A stretch of 64,000 bases of DNA, taken from Paenibacillus antri (lineage in GTDB: Bacteria > Bacillota > Bacilli > Paenibacillales > YIM-B00363). Location: NCBI RefSeq assembly GCF_005765165.1, contig NZ_VCIW01000005.1, positions 1 to 64,000 on the forward strand, written 5' to 3'. The position numbers were made by a program, and so were the translations under genes. Of the stretch, positions 22,140 to 30,955 are shown piece by piece. The stretch's first letter is position 1; every line of letters begins with the position of its first letter. Below the pieces are notes generated by a model. The model was not told the DNA's origin. It saw only the letters and a list, made by a program, of their open reading frames with translations, and did no database searches.

Positions 22140-22670
22140 ATGGAAGATGAAGAATCCAGAGCGAAAAAATTATTTCTTTCGTACCATGGAAGCCACTCCC
22201 GAATGTATCGCGAAGGGGACTTGGACGAGTACAAGGGATATAACATCCCGAGGGAAGTCGAAATCGAATGGTGCGAAGAATTCGTCATGAAGCATGCGAA
22301 GGAGTTGTCGATTCGAAATTGGGACGCGGCGCTCAATTTAGAAGCGCTCTCTAGAAATTTTCAAGACAGTTCCATTCTCGAGAAGATCGTCTCCTTCGCC
22401 GCAAGGAATACGATGAGCGCCGACAGTCTTGTGAAGCTTATGTATGCCGAAAGCATGATCCGTATCATTCAAGCCTGCAAGAAAGCGATCTCAAGAGATC
22501 AATTATTCGAAGCGTGCAAGGTAACGGTTCTTCTGCTTGAAAGCATCATGTCTGGACCGTTAGTGCTGGACCCGGGTCATGAGTTATCTCAAGCCTCTAT
22601 TACAGACAAGAAAGCTTTAAATAGTAGAGCTCTTAAAGGGATCAACGAGATTAGGGGCTTATTAAACTAA
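22140..22670 (+). CDS. Unrecognised 176-residue protein
   Basis: I do not recognise the family. The protein is soluble, rich in Glu and Lys, and likely mostly helical after residue 40 (EWCEEFVMKHAKELSIRNWD, LEALSRNFQDSSILEKIVSF). There is no signal peptide, membrane segment or clear catalytic motif; two Cys lie near residues 40 and 118. ATG 22140 is preferred over GTG 22131, because CGAGG lies at 22123-22127. It is preceded by the LexA-like promoter shared with the toxin units, so it may be damage-inducible. No terminator follows; the DinB-like gene begins 38 bases on. Confidence 0.6.
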   Translation: MEDEESRAKKLFLSYHGSHSRMYREGDLDEYKGYNIPREVEIEWCEEFVMKHAKELSIRNWDAALNLEALSRNFQDSSILEKIVSFAARNTMSADSLVKLMYAESMIRIIQACKKAISRDQLFEACKVTVLLLESIMSGPLVLDPGHELSQASITDKKALNSRALKGINEIRGLLN

Positions 22671-22708
22671 ATCCGAACCATAGAACGATTCCCAAGGAGG
22701 GACAAGAT

Positions 22709-23170
22709 TTGACAGTCAAGAACGAACTATTGAAGGAATTTACGGAATGGAACGCGTTCGTCGACCGGATCGCCGCATTGGACTGGAATCGACCGCTTAG
22801 CGAGGGGAAATGGAACATACACGGCGTGGTGAGTCATATCTACTTCTGGGACAACTACTTCCTCAAGGAAGCCATTGAGCCGATCTCGAAGGGCGATCCG
22901 GTGACGGTCGTACATCTCGACTACGATGAATTTAATCGCAGCGCCGTCGAATTCGGGAAGTCGCTGCCGAAAGAAGAGCTTATCCGTCTTGCCAAATATG
23001 TCCGTAACGAACTCGTTCGCGAAATCGAAGCGCAAGACGAATCGAAGTTTATCGAAGCCTACCCGGATGGAGACGGGAACCCGTTCACGATAGAGACGTA
23101 CTTGAAGGATTTCGTCGGGCATGACCGGCATCACATGAAGCAGATCGAAGCGTCTGCGGACCGAACTTAA
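22709..23170 (+). CDS. DinB/DfsB-family four-helix protein
   Basis: A 153-residue four-helix-bundle protein of the DinB superfamily. The three metal-binding His positions are suggested by GVVSHIYFWDNYF (helix 2) and GHDRHHMKQIE (helix 4). Studied relatives are thiol transferases or bacillithiol-dependent enzymes, or self-resistance hydrolases (DfsB/ClbS). TTG 22709 follows AAGGAGGGA. It may be co-transcribed from the promoter at 22054. Confidence 0.75.
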   Translation: MTVKNELLKEFTEWNAFVDRIAALDWNRPLSEGKWNIHGVVSHIYFWDNYFLKEAIEPISKGDPVTVVHLDYDEFNRSAVEFGKSLPKEELIRLAKYVRNELVREIEAQDESKFIEAYPDGDGNPFTIETYLKDFVGHDRHHMKQIEASADRT

Positions 23171-23210
23171 AGCCGTTCCGCGGGTACGGAGCGACACACC
23201 GGAGAGGAGG

Positions 23211-23771
23211 ATGCGATTTATGCTTCTGTATCATTTCAGCGAAGAACCTGATATTCAGACGTTCGTTCCGCGCAGAGCGGAGCAGGTGGATGCGTCCTAC
23301 GAGGTCGTATGGGCGATCGACGAACAACATGCCGTGAATTACTTTTTCCCGAGAGAGTGTCCTCGTATTATTTATCGAAAATCGGAAACGATGAGCGACG
23401 AGGATCGGGTGCGCTTCTTCTCCGACACGACCGCCGACACGGTGATCGTCACGGAGAACGCGTGGTGGGACCGTATGAACGAAACCGTCCTGTACCGATA
23501 TGCGTTCAAAGCGGCGAATTTCGAGCTGTATGACGAGATCGCGGGGTATTACATCGCGAAGACGACCGTGGAGCCGATCGACGTGGAGCCCGTCGGCAAT
23601 CTGGTGAAACAGATCATGAAACAGGGCGTCGAGCTCCGGTTCACGCCCAGTCTCGTTCCGCTGCGGGAGAAAATTCTGAACTCCACGATCGACGATTTCT
23701 CGATGATTCGGTTACGGAACGCGAAGGGGATGCCGGAAGCGGCGGCGTCTCCCACGAGCGGCAACAACTAA
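23211..23771 (+). CDS. DUF6886-like protein
   Basis: A 186-residue protein of unknown function. The N-terminus (LLYHFSEEPDIQTFVPR) followed by VVWAIDEQHAVNYFFPRECPR matches a conserved Firmicutes family that I recall as DUF6886. The fold resembles ADP-ribosyltransferase-like domains only superficially. ATG 23211 sits in GAGGAGGATG; the second ATG (23220) is also possible with better spacing. Confidence 0.65.
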   Translation: MRFMLLYHFSEEPDIQTFVPRRAEQVDASYEVVWAIDEQHAVNYFFPRECPRIIYRKSETMSDEDRVRFFSDTTADTVIVTENAWWDRMNETVLYRYAFKAANFELYDEIAGYYIAKTTVEPIDVEPVGNLVKQIMKQGVELRFTPSLVPLREKILNSTIDDFSMIRLRNAKGMPEAAASPTSGNN

Positions 23772-23794
23772 CGAAACTATTGGAGTGAGCATTC

Positions 23795-24220
23795 TTGTTG
23801 AAACCTATCAATCACCGGGTTCGCGAGCAAGACATCGTCGAGATTTTGGAAACTTGCGTGTTCCCGGACCCGGAGCGGTTGGAACAAGTCGCGGCCGAAT
23901 ACGAAAACAACCCCGAGCTGCGGCTGTACGGATACGAATCCGAAGAAGAAATCGTCGGCGTCATCGGCTTCGAGCGCTTGGACGGCGGAGACGGTCTCTT
24001 GATCCGGCATCTGGCCGTCAAGCCGGAATGCAGAGGTGCAGGCTTCGGGCGGGGACAGATTCTGGAGCTGATCGAGATGGCGAAGCCCCGACTCCTCGTT
24101 GCGGAGACGGATGAAGAGGCGGTCGAGTTTTACCGCCGGATCGGCTTCGAAATCGAGAGCTTAGGGGAGCGGTATCCCGGCGTGGAACGTTACCGCTGCA
24201 CGTACCGAACGGCAGAGTGA
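23795..24220 (+). CDS. GNAT-family N-acetyltransferase
   Basis: A 141-residue acetyltransferase. Motif A is [20 protein letters not shown], and [18 protein letters not shown] is motif B. TTG 23795 follows TTGGAGTGAG. It begins 23 bases after the previous stop and 25 before the next start, within a run of closely spaced small genes. Confidence 0.82.
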   Translation: MLKPINHRVREQDIVEILETCVFPDPERLEQVAAEYENNPELRLYGYESEEEIVGVIGFERLDGGDGLLIRHLAVKPECRGAGFGRGQILELIEMAKPRLLVAETDEEAVEFYRRIGFEIESLGERYPGVERYRCTYRTAE

Positions 24221-24245
24221 CGGAACCGTCGGGGAAGGGGAAGCA

Positions 24246-24707
24246 ATGGCGGAATATTATAAAGAAGTAAGGAAGCTTGTAGGCCACCGTCCGTTATTGC
24301 TGCCGGGGGCGACGGTCGTCATCGCGAACGCGGACGGAGAAGTTCTGTTGCAATCGCGGCATGACGGAACCTGGGGGCTGCCCGGAGGATTAATGGAGTT
24401 GGGCGAGTCGTTCGAAGAGACGGCGCGCCGCGAGGTGTACGAGGAGACGGGATTGACGCTGGGCGAGCTGTCGTTGGTCGATGTGTTTTCGGGGAAGGCG
24501 TATTATCGGAAAATCGCGAACGGCGACGAGTTTTACGCCGTTACGGCGTTGTTCAAGACGGACCAGTATTCCGGCAGTCTTAAGGTCGATCATGGGGAAA
24601 CTCGCGATTTGCGATTTTTCGATCTGGACCGACTTCCGCAACCGATCGGTCAAGGCTATGTGGAACATCTAGAAGTATATCGCAATGGTAGGAGGCGGAC
24701 GACTTGA
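24246..24707 (+). CDS. Nudix hydrolase
   Basis: A 153-residue Nudix protein. The box G-LMELG-E-SFEETAR-REVYEETGL is complete; GATVVIANADGEVLLQSRHDG precedes it. Similar to ADP-ribose/NADH-pyrophosphatase-like YjhB proteins; substrate unproven. GGGAAGGGGAAG precedes the ATG. It overlaps the next gene by 4 bases. Confidence 0.83.
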   Translation: MAEYYKEVRKLVGHRPLLLPGATVVIANADGEVLLQSRHDGTWGLPGGLMELGESFEETARREVYEETGLTLGELSLVDVFSGKAYYRKIANGDEFYAVTALFKTDQYSGSLKVDHGETRDLRFFDLDRLPQPIGQGYVEHLEVYRNGRRRTT

Positions 24708-25015
24708 TACTGGAAGCGGCAATGTTGCAAGTGAAACCCGGGATGGACGAGGCGTTCATCGAAAGCTTTAAGAAAGCGTCTCCGATCATCGCCTCTATGA
24801 AGGGCTACATCGCCCATGAATTGCAAAAATGCATGGAGGAAGACCATAAATACCTATTGCTCGTAAAATGGGAAACGTTGGAGGATCACACGGTCGGGTT
24901 CAGAGGGTCCGAGCAATACGCGGAATGGAAGAAGCTGCTGCACCATTATTACGATCCGTTCCCGACGGTCGAGCATTTTGTTTCCGTTCCGGTCGGCGAG
25001 AGGGGATCCGAATGA
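24704..25015 (+). CDS. Antibiotic biosynthesis monooxygenase (ABM) domain protein
   Basis: A 103-residue ferredoxin-like-fold protein. EAAMLQVKPGMDEAFIESFK is the first strand-helix and YIAHELQKCMEEDHKYLLLVKWETLEDH the central sheet with the conserved W-x-xxxDH. ABM proteins include quinol monooxygenases and haem-degrading enzymes, but no haem ligand set is evident. TTG 24704 overlaps the Nudix stop, and its own stop overlaps the next ATG, so the three are translationally coupled. Confidence 0.78.
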   Translation: MILEAAMLQVKPGMDEAFIESFKKASPIIASMKGYIAHELQKCMEEDHKYLLLVKWETLEDHTVGFRGSEQYAEWKKLLHHYYDPFPTVEHFVSVPVGERGSE

Positions 25016-25470
25016 GCGGGGACGTCGTAGTGCGGCAAGCCGACCTCGCGGACGTTGAGGACGCGGCCGTCCTGTTTGACGAGTACAGACAATTTTATCG
25101 ACAGAGCTCCGATCTTGCCGGAGCCGTCGCGTACCTTACGGAACGTCTAGAGCGGAAGGAGTCCTCGATTTTCCTCGCTTCGGACGCGAAGAGCGGTCGA
25201 ATTCTAGGCTTTACGCAGTTGTACCCGTCGTTTTCGTCGATTTCGATGAAGCGGGTTTGGATTCTCAACGACTTGTTCGTGACGGCGGAACATCGAGGAA
25301 GAGGCGCGGCGCAGCGTCTGTTGGAACGCGCGAAAGCGCATGCCGCGGAGACGGGGGCGAAAGGGTTGGCGCTTTCGACGGCGGTCGATAATGCGGTCGC
25401 CCAACGTCTGTACGAACGGAACGGGTACGTGCGGGAGACGGAATTTATCGATTATTTTCTTTCCATATAG
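25012..25470 (+). CDS. GNAT-family N-acetyltransferase
   Basis: A 152-residue acetyltransferase. Motif A is LNDLFVTAEHRGRGAAQRLL with the RGRGA loop, and DNAVAQRLYERNGYVRE is motif B. ATG 25012 forms an ATGA overlap with the ABM gene; the open frame extends to 24868 but inside that gene. The Asp/Glu-rich N-terminus ([20 protein letters not shown]) is typical of amino-acid-type acetyltransferases. Confidence 0.83.
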   Translation: MSGDVVVRQADLADVEDAAVLFDEYRQFYRQSSDLAGAVAYLTERLERKESSIFLASDAKSGRILGFTQLYPSFSSISMKRVWILNDLFVTAEHRGRGAAQRLLERAKAHAAETGAKGLALSTAVDNAVAQRLYERNGYVRETEFIDYFLSI

Positions 25471-25573
25471 AAGACTGATTGTCGAAAATGAGCGAAACGG
25501 ATCGCTTACTGCGATTGCTCAGGAAATGAAAGAAGTTCGGTATTTCCCATAACGTTCATGAGGAGGCCCCCGG

Positions 25574-25948
25574 ATGGAGACGCATTCGATCATTCCGATT
25601 TTTCGGATGTTCGACGAAGGCAAAGCGAAGCAATTTTACGTTGAGTTCCTAGGCTTTCAGGTGGATTGGGAGCATCGATTCGAGCCGGACCTGCCGTTAT
25701 ATCTTCAGCTCTCCAAGGGAGCGGTGAAGATACACTTGTCCGAGCATTACGGCGATTGCACGCCGGGCGGAGCGATTCGGATCGAGACGACCGGTCTTGA
25801 GCAATACCAACGCGAGCTGTTAGAGAAACGATATCCGTACGCCCGTCCGGGGTTGGAATCCGCTCCTTGGGGAGCGAAGGAGCTCCGCCTGTCCGACCCG
25901 TTCGGCAACCGCATTGTGTTCTACGAGTGGGAGGTGCCCCAATCATGA
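25574..25948 (+). CDS. Glyoxalase/bleomycin-resistance (VOC) protein
   Basis: A 124-residue VOC protein. SIIPIFRMFDEGKAKQFYVE is the first beta-alpha unit, and LRLSDPFGNRIVFYEW the last strand with the metal-ligand Glu. VKIHLSEHYGD in the middle resembles the Ble-type ('glyoxalase superfamily protein', BLMA-like) drug-binding proteins. GAGGAGG precedes the ATG. Its stop overlaps the next start (ATGA). Confidence 0.8.
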   Translation: METHSIIPIFRMFDEGKAKQFYVEFLGFQVDWEHRFEPDLPLYLQLSKGAVKIHLSEHYGDCTPGGAIRIETTGLEQYQRELLEKRYPYARPGLESAPWGAKELRLSDPFGNRIVFYEWEVPQS

Positions 25949-26382
25949 CAATCGTGGAAAAGGGGAAGACGGCCGGAACCGGATACCAAGTCGGCGTCAG
26001 AAGGACGTGGCCCGTCTCGTTGGAGCGCGCCTGGGATTGGCTGATGTCTCCTTCGGGGATGAGCGTGTGGCTCGAGGCGGACGTGCCGGAGCGAGCGGCG
26101 GCAGGCGCGGCGTTCGCGACGAGAGACGGCGTGCAATGCGAGGTTCGCGTCGTCAACGAACGGGAGAACGTGCGGCTCCGTTGGCGGAAGCCGGAGTGGG
26201 AGCGAGCCTCGACCGTTCAGGTGCGTACGATCGCGGCGTCGCCCGACAAGACGACGATTAGCTTCCACCAAGAACAGCTTGCCGACGCAACGACGAGAGA
26301 AGCGATGAAGCGGCATTGGGAAAGCGTCTCCATCCGCGTCGGACAAGCGCTCGCGATGGATGACCGCACGGCGCGGCCATGA
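25945..26382 (+). CDS. SRPBCC/AHSA1-like domain protein
   Basis: A 145-residue START-like protein. RRTWPVSLERAWDWLMSPSGMSVWL is the family's N-terminal strand-helix; strands VQCEVRVVNERENVRLRW and TTISFHQEQL follow, then a closing helix. Ligand unknown. It overlaps both neighbours by 4 bases, so it is part of a coupled VOC-SRPBCC-GNAT set. Confidence 0.78.
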   Translation: MTIVEKGKTAGTGYQVGVRRTWPVSLERAWDWLMSPSGMSVWLEADVPERAAAGAAFATRDGVQCEVRVVNERENVRLRWRKPEWERASTVQVRTIAASPDKTTISFHQEQLADATTREAMKRHWESVSIRVGQALAMDDRTARP

Positions 26383-26927
26383 ACGCATTCGAAATCCGCA
26401 CTGCGCGGCTGACGCTGCGACCGCTGCAGGAGGACGAAGCGGAGCTGTCTCTAGATTTCGCCGTGCGTAACCGCTCGTTCCTGCAGCCGTGGGAACCGGT
26501 TCGGAACACGTTATATTATACGTTGGAGACTCATCGCGACGCGTTGATCGACGAGGCCGCGCAGCGGCGCGAAGGCAGAGCGCTTCGGTTGTGGTTGTTC
26601 GAACGCGGTCGGGCGATCGGGAACGCGACGCTCAGCAACATCGTGGGAGGCTGCTTCCAATCTTGCCATCTCGGGTATAAAATGGATGAACGCGAAACCG
26701 GTAAAGGGTATATGACGGAAGCGGTCGAAGCGATCGTGCGGGTCGCCTTCGATACGCTTTCGCTGCATCGCATCGAGGCGAACGTCATGCCCCGGAACGC
26801 GGCGTCGCTGCGCGTGGTCGAGAAGCTGGGCTTTTATAGGGAAGGTTTGGCGAGGAAGTATTTGAAGATCAATGGCGTATGGGAGGACCATATCCATATG
26901 GTGCTTCGGAACGAGAAGCTGGAATAA
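26379..26927 (+). CDS. GNAT-family N-acetyltransferase (RimJ type)
   Basis: A 182-residue acetyltransferase of the RimJ/RimL class. IRTARLTLRPLQEDEAELSL opens it, LGYKMDERETGKGYMTEAV is motif A, and MPRNAASLRVVEKLGFYREG motif B. It resembles protein N-terminal acetyltransferases (RimJ) more than antibiotic-modifying ones. Starts at ATG 26379, overlapping the SRPBCC stop. Confidence 0.85.
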   Translation: MNAFEIRTARLTLRPLQEDEAELSLDFAVRNRSFLQPWEPVRNTLYYTLETHRDALIDEAAQRREGRALRLWLFERGRAIGNATLSNIVGGCFQSCHLGYKMDERETGKGYMTEAVEAIVRVAFDTLSLHRIEANVMPRNAASLRVVEKLGFYREGLARKYLKINGVWEDHIHMVLRNEKLE

Positions 26928-26949
26928 CGAGGATGGGGGCGGTCGCGTC

Positions 26950-27495
26950 GTGAAGGATCCGATCGAGATCGTGCCGTATTCCCCCGACTGGCCGGAACGC
27001 TTCCGAACGATCGGCTCGCAGGTGAGGCGAGCGCTCGACGCGGCGGCGATCCGGATCGACCATATCGGGTCGACCGCGGTACCCGGGCTGGACGCGAAGC
27101 CGATCATCGACATCCAAGTGTCCGTCGCGAGCCTGGAGCCGATCGATGCGTATCGGCAACGGATGATCGGCATCGGGTATTCGTGGCGTTCGGACAATCC
27201 GGATCGAACGAAGCGATACTTTCGGGAGTCGCCGGAGATGGATCGAACGCATATCCATATGCGCGTCCGGGGCAGCTGGTCGGAGCAGTTCGCGCTGCTG
27301 TTCCGCGACTATCTTCGGAATTGCCCCGAGGAAGCGGGAGCGTACGCGGCGATGAAGCGCGAGCAGGCGCAGCGGTTCCGGCTCGATCGCGAATCGTACG
27401 TGGAAGCGAAGGAGCCGATGATCTGGGACATCATGCGCAGAGCGTCGCGTTGGAGTCAAGCGACGGGATGGGCGCCGGGGGAGTCGGATATATAA
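26950..27495 (+). CDS. GrpB family protein (nucleotidyltransferase fold, UPF0157)
   Basis: A 181-residue GrpB-family protein. VPYSPDWPERF, DHIGSTAVPGLDAKPIIDI and THIHMRVRGS(W) are the family's signature blocks; the second contains the GS...D-x-D nucleotidyltransferase core. Often fused to dephospho-CoA kinase in other phyla; here stand-alone. GTG 26950 has GGGGGCGG upstream. Biological role unknown. Confidence 0.85.
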   Translation: MKDPIEIVPYSPDWPERFRTIGSQVRRALDAAAIRIDHIGSTAVPGLDAKPIIDIQVSVASLEPIDAYRQRMIGIGYSWRSDNPDRTKRYFRESPEMDRTHIHMRVRGSWSEQFALLFRDYLRNCPEEAGAYAAMKREQAQRFRLDRESYVEAKEPMIWDIMRRASRWSQATGWAPGESDI

Positions 27496-27881
27496 TGAAC
27501 AACGAAGACGAATATTGGCCTCGCAGCGCGGAGGACCGGGAACGATGGGCGTCGCTTCGCGCATGGGAGCCGGAGCGGCTCGAACCGCATATTCCGGCGC
27601 TGCTCGCCTGGCTGAAGACGGGAGACGCCGGGAGCGTGGAGGCGGCCGCGGCGCTGCTGCCGTTGGAATACGCGCTCATCGTTCCGATCCGGTCGATCTT
27701 GAAGGGCGGCGACGCCCGATGGAAGGCGGCCGTTCTGGAGCGTCTCGTCGCCGATTTACCGAAGGATGTCGCCTTGGAGCTGGCGCCGGACCTGCTGACG
27801 CTCGCGATGAGCGAATCGGAAGCCGATGTAGAGGAAGGCGTCGACGAGCTTGCGGAGGAATTGCTATCGCGTTGGCTCTAA
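27495..27881 (+). CDS. DUF5071-like HEAT-type protein
   Basis: A 128-residue acidic helical protein. IPALLAWLKTGDAGSVEAAA followed by IVPIRSILKGGDARWKAAVL reads like two HEAT-type helical pairs and fits DUF5071 as I recall it. The ATG overlaps the GrpB stop by one base, so the two are coupled. No catalytic motif is visible. Confidence 0.6.
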   Translation: MNNEDEYWPRSAEDRERWASLRAWEPERLEPHIPALLAWLKTGDAGSVEAAAALLPLEYALIVPIRSILKGGDARWKAAVLERLVADLPKDVALELAPDLLTLAMSESEADVEEGVDELAEELLSRWL

Positions 27882-27930
27882 GGCGAGACGAGAGGCGAAA
27901 GGGTTTTCTCGAGGACGACGCCGGCGGCGG

Positions 27931-27958
27931 TTGCAAATCGCCCGATTTCGCGTAAAGT
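27931..27958 (+). promoter_or_regulatory. Possible sigma-A promoter of murI
   Basis: TTGCAA (27931-27936) and TAAAGT (27953-27958) are spaced by 16 bases, 38 bases before the murI start. Confidence 0.45.
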
Positions 27959-27995
27959 AGGGAGAGAGAATTCTGAACGTCGGGGGAACGTTACA

Positions 27996-28793
27996 ATGTC
28001 GATCGCGGTATTCGATTCCGGGATGGGCGGGCTCTCGGTGCTGCATGAGGCCAGAGAGCGGTTGCCCGGAGAGAACTTTCTATATTATGCGGATACGCTG
28101 CACGTCCCTTATGGAACGAAGCCGAAGGAAGTCGTGAAAGATTGCGTCATGACGTCGATTCGGCACATTATGGAGCAGCCGGAGCGGGTGAACGCGATCG
28201 TCATCGCGTGCAATACGGCGACGAGCATCGCCATACAGGACATCCGAGCGGCGTACTCGATCCCCGTCATCGGGATGGAACCGGCGGTGAAGCCGGCCGT
28301 CGAGTTGAACCGGAACACCGGGCGCAGGGTGCTCGTTACGGCGACGCCGCTGACGCTTCGGGAGTCGAAGTATCATGAATTGGTTCACCGGGTGGACGAT
28401 CAAGCGATCGTGGATTCTCTGCCGTTGCCCGGCCTCGTGGAGTTATGCGAAGAGCTTCGGTTCGAGGGCGAGGACGTCGATGCGTACTTCCGCGAGGCGT
28501 TCCGCGGCTTCCGATTGGAGGAGTACGGAACGATCGTGCTCGGCTGTACGCATTTCCCGTTTTATCGGAAGGCGCTCGGCGCATTGCTTCCGGATCATAT
28601 CCGGTTGATCGACGGGAGCCGCGGCACCGTGAAGCGTCTTCAGGAGGTGCTTGGGATGGCGGGGGCGTCGGGAACCGAGCGGGGGGCCGTCCGCTTCGTC
28701 AGCTCCGACGGGAGCGAAGCGTACGTCCGGAAGCTGGAGACCGCGCTGGAGCGTTACGCCCGGATGGCCAATGACGAGGAGGGGCGCGCATGA
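27996..28793 (+). CDS. murI: Glutamate racemase
   Basis: Converts L- to D-glutamate for peptidoglycan; cytoplasmic; 265 residues, normal for the family. IAVFDSGMGGLSVLHE is the N-terminal signature, ACNTAT contains the first catalytic Cys and GCTHFP the second. YADTLHVPYG is the substrate loop. The ATG is 11 bases after GGGGGAAC. Its stop overlaps the next gene by 4 bases. Confidence 0.93.
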   Translation: MSIAVFDSGMGGLSVLHEARERLPGENFLYYADTLHVPYGTKPKEVVKDCVMTSIRHIMEQPERVNAIVIACNTATSIAIQDIRAAYSIPVIGMEPAVKPAVELNRNTGRRVLVTATPLTLRESKYHELVHRVDDQAIVDSLPLPGLVELCEELRFEGEDVDAYFREAFRGFRLEEYGTIVLGCTHFPFYRKALGALLPDHIRLIDGSRGTVKRLQEVLGMAGASGTERGAVRFVSSDGSEAYVRKLETALERYARMANDEEGRA

Positions 28794-29548
28794 GCGACAG
28801 TAAACTGCGATTCAGCGATCGGGTAGAAAACTACGTCCGTTATCGGCCGGGGTATCCGGTCGAAGCGATCGATTTCTTATATGAACGACTCGGATTCGGC
28901 GATGCCGGGCTGATCGCGGATATCGGAGCGGGTACGGGAATTTTCACGAAATTGTTGCTGGATCGAGGCAGCTCCGTCGTCGCGGTGGAACCGAATCCGG
29001 ATATGCGCCGAGCCGCAGAGGCCTCGTTGTCGTCCTACGAACGTTACCGCTCGACGGACGGCTCGGCCGAGGAGACGACGCTGCCGGACGACGCCGTGGA
29101 CGGCATCGTCTCCGCGCAAGCGTTCCATTGGTTCGATATTCCGCTCGCCAAGCGGGAATTCGGCCGCATCTTGAAGCCGGGCGGGTATACGGCATTGGTC
29201 TGGAATCGTAGATTAACCGATACCGGCGACTTCGCGGTCGAGTACGATGCATTGTTAAAGCGCTACGGCCGCGATTACGAGAAGGTAAATCATAAAAACT
29301 TGCGGCATGAACATTTCGTATCGTTCTTTAAGGAAGGCGCATACGAGAAGGCCGTCTTCCGACACCGTCAGCCGTACGATCTGGAAGGGTTGAAGGGGCG
29401 GACGCTTTCTTCCTCGTATTGCCCGTTGCCGGGGGAGGCGAACTACGAGCCGTTGATGGCGGCGCTGGACGAGTTGTTCGATCGGGCGTCGCAGGACGGG
29501 TACATAGCGTTCGAGTACGAGACGGAAGTGTTCTACGGACAAGTTTAG
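28790..29548 (+). CDS. Class I SAM-dependent methyltransferase
   Basis: A 252-residue methyltransferase of the Methyltransf_11 type. RVENYVRYRPGYP is the N-terminal signature of the YcgJ/trans-aconitate-methyltransferase-like group, IADIGAGTGIFTKLLL motif I and AVEPNPDMRR motif II; SAQAFHWFD follows. Coupled to murI by an ATGA overlap, but a functional link is not evident. Confidence 0.83.
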   Translation: MSDSKLRFSDRVENYVRYRPGYPVEAIDFLYERLGFGDAGLIADIGAGTGIFTKLLLDRGSSVVAVEPNPDMRRAAEASLSSYERYRSTDGSAEETTLPDDAVDGIVSAQAFHWFDIPLAKREFGRILKPGGYTALVWNRRLTDTGDFAVEYDALLKRYGRDYEKVNHKNLRHEHFVSFFKEGAYEKAVFRHRQPYDLEGLKGRTLSSSYCPLPGEANYEPLMAALDELFDRASQDGYIAFEYETEVFYGQV

Positions 29549-29560
29549 GGAGGCGGTAAG

Positions 29561-29965
29561 ATGGAGGAGCGACGGAGGCGTGTAAGCACGGGTTCCCCTT
29601 GGGAGCCGATCGTCGGATACAGCCGCGCGATTCGGGTCGGTTCCGTCATCGAGGTGGCCGGGACGACTGCGATGCAAGACGGCGAAGTCGTCGGGAAGGG
29701 CGACGCCTACCTTCAGACGAAGCACATCCTCGGCATCGTGGAACGGTCGCTGCAGGAGCTGGGCGGCAGTCTGGCGGACGTCGTGAGAACCCGGATGTTC
29801 GTTACGGATATGACCAAGTGGGAGGAGATCGGCCGCGCGCACGGCGAGGCGTTCCGAGACGTTCGGCCGGTCTCGACGATGGTGGAAGTGAAAGCGCTGA
29901 TCGATCCGGAGCTGCTTGTCGAGATCGAGGCGCAGGCGATCGTCGACGATCGCCGGAAGGAGTAG
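29561..29965 (+). CDS. RidA/YjgF family protein
   Basis: A 134-residue RidA-fold protein. GYSRAIRVGSVIEVAGTTAM and VVRTRMFVTDMTKWEEIGRA are the family blocks; the Arg of VRTRMFV is where RidA has the catalytic Arg for imine hydrolysis. The C-terminal EIEAQAIV is usual. GGGAGGCGG precedes ATG 29561. Confidence 0.85.
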   Translation: MEERRRRVSTGSPWEPIVGYSRAIRVGSVIEVAGTTAMQDGEVVGKGDAYLQTKHILGIVERSLQELGGSLADVVRTRMFVTDMTKWEEIGRAHGEAFRDVRPVSTMVEVKALIDPELLVEIEAQAIVDDRRKE

Positions 29966-29970
29966 CGTTC

Positions 29971-30660
29971 GTGTTCCAACGAGACGATTATTTGCTCCGG
30001 ATGATCAGTCAGATGACGGAAGCGTTCGCCGCGGCGATGGGGCTTCGTCAACAGAAGAAGTTCGAAGCCGCTTACGAAGCGCTCGACGATCTATTGCTCC
30101 GGTTGTCGCTGCCGAATCGCCGAGTGCTCAAGGGATTGTCCGTCCCCGACGTGATCGACCTGTTGACGCAGCGCGGGGTCGTGAATACGGACAAGCTGAT
30201 CGGCGTCTCCAAGGTGCTTCGCGAGGAAGCCGGCGTAGCGCGCGACGAGGGCGGGATCGAGGCCGCGTCCGCCTCGCTGAATAAATCGATTCGCATCTAT
30301 GCCGAAGCGGTTCGGATTTGCCGTACGCAGAGGACGGCGCTGCCGGAGGCGGAACCACTCGGTTCCATGCTTGCGGAGGCAGATCGAAGGGAGCTCGGGG
30401 CGGACGAATGCATCGCTTTGGCGTATGCCTTCGAAGCGTACGGCCGATTCGACGAAGCGGAAAGTCGGTGGTTCGACGCGTTGGAGCGCGTTTCGGACGC
30501 TGCGTACGCCTCCGCCTACGAGCAGGGGGAGAAGTTTTACGAGCGGTTGCTGCGTATGGACGAAGAGCTTCTGACGCAAGGAGCCCTCCCCGCGGAGGAG
30601 GTGCGGGAAGGGCTCGACGATTTTACGAGACGGTTCGCTCCGCCGCGTGCTTCCGAATAA
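29971..30660 (+). CDS. DUF6483-like helical protein
   Basis: A 229-residue protein. The N-terminus (FQRDDYLLRMISQMTEAFAA) matches a Bacillales family I recall as DUF6483; the C-terminal half (ALAYAFEAYGRFDEAESRWF) looks like TPR-type helices. Function unknown. GTG 29971 follows AAGGAG 8 bases upstream and starts 5 bases after the RidA stop. The 3' end overlaps the convergent thioredoxin gene by 38 bases. Confidence 0.65.
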   Translation: MFQRDDYLLRMISQMTEAFAAAMGLRQQKKFEAAYEALDDLLLRLSLPNRRVLKGLSVPDVIDLLTQRGVVNTDKLIGVSKVLREEAGVARDEGGIEAASASLNKSIRIYAEAVRICRTQRTALPEAEPLGSMLAEADRRELGADECIALAYAFEAYGRFDEAESRWFDALERVSDAAYASAYEQGEKFYERLLRMDEELLTQGALPAEEVREGLDDFTRRFAPPRASE

Positions 30661-30955
30661 CGGCCGCGTACGCCGGCTTCGGGCGAAGGCCGACCAGCTT
30701 CTCCAGCGGCTCGCCGGAGCGGAACAGGAACACGGTCGGCATGCCCATGACGCCGAATTCGGAAGCGAGCTCCGGATGGTCGTCGACGTTCACTTGGTAA
30801 ATCGCGGCGTCGCGTTCCTCCTGCGAGAGCTCCTCGAGAATCGGGAGCAGCGCCTTGCAAGGGGGGCACCACGGCGCCGAGAATTCGATCAGGGTCAGCC
30901 CCGGCGCGGCGGCCGCGGCACGGAACGAGTCCGCGGTCAGATGCGGAATACTCAT
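30623..30955 (-). CDS. Thioredoxin-family protein (CPPC active site)
   Basis: A 110-residue cytoplasmic thioredoxin-fold protein. The active site is WCPPC (Cys30-Cys33); classical thioredoxin has WCGPC, so redox potential and partners may differ. FGVMGMPTVFLF holds the cis-Pro loop. It overlaps merR by 4 bases, so it is the second gene of a minus-strand merR-trx operon. Confidence 0.85.
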   Translation of the reverse strand: MSIPHLTADSFRAAAAAPGLTLIEFSAPWCPPCKALLPILEELSQEERDAAIYQVNVDDHPELASEFGVMGMPTVFLFRSGEPLEKLVGLRPKPAYAAVIRKHAAERTVS

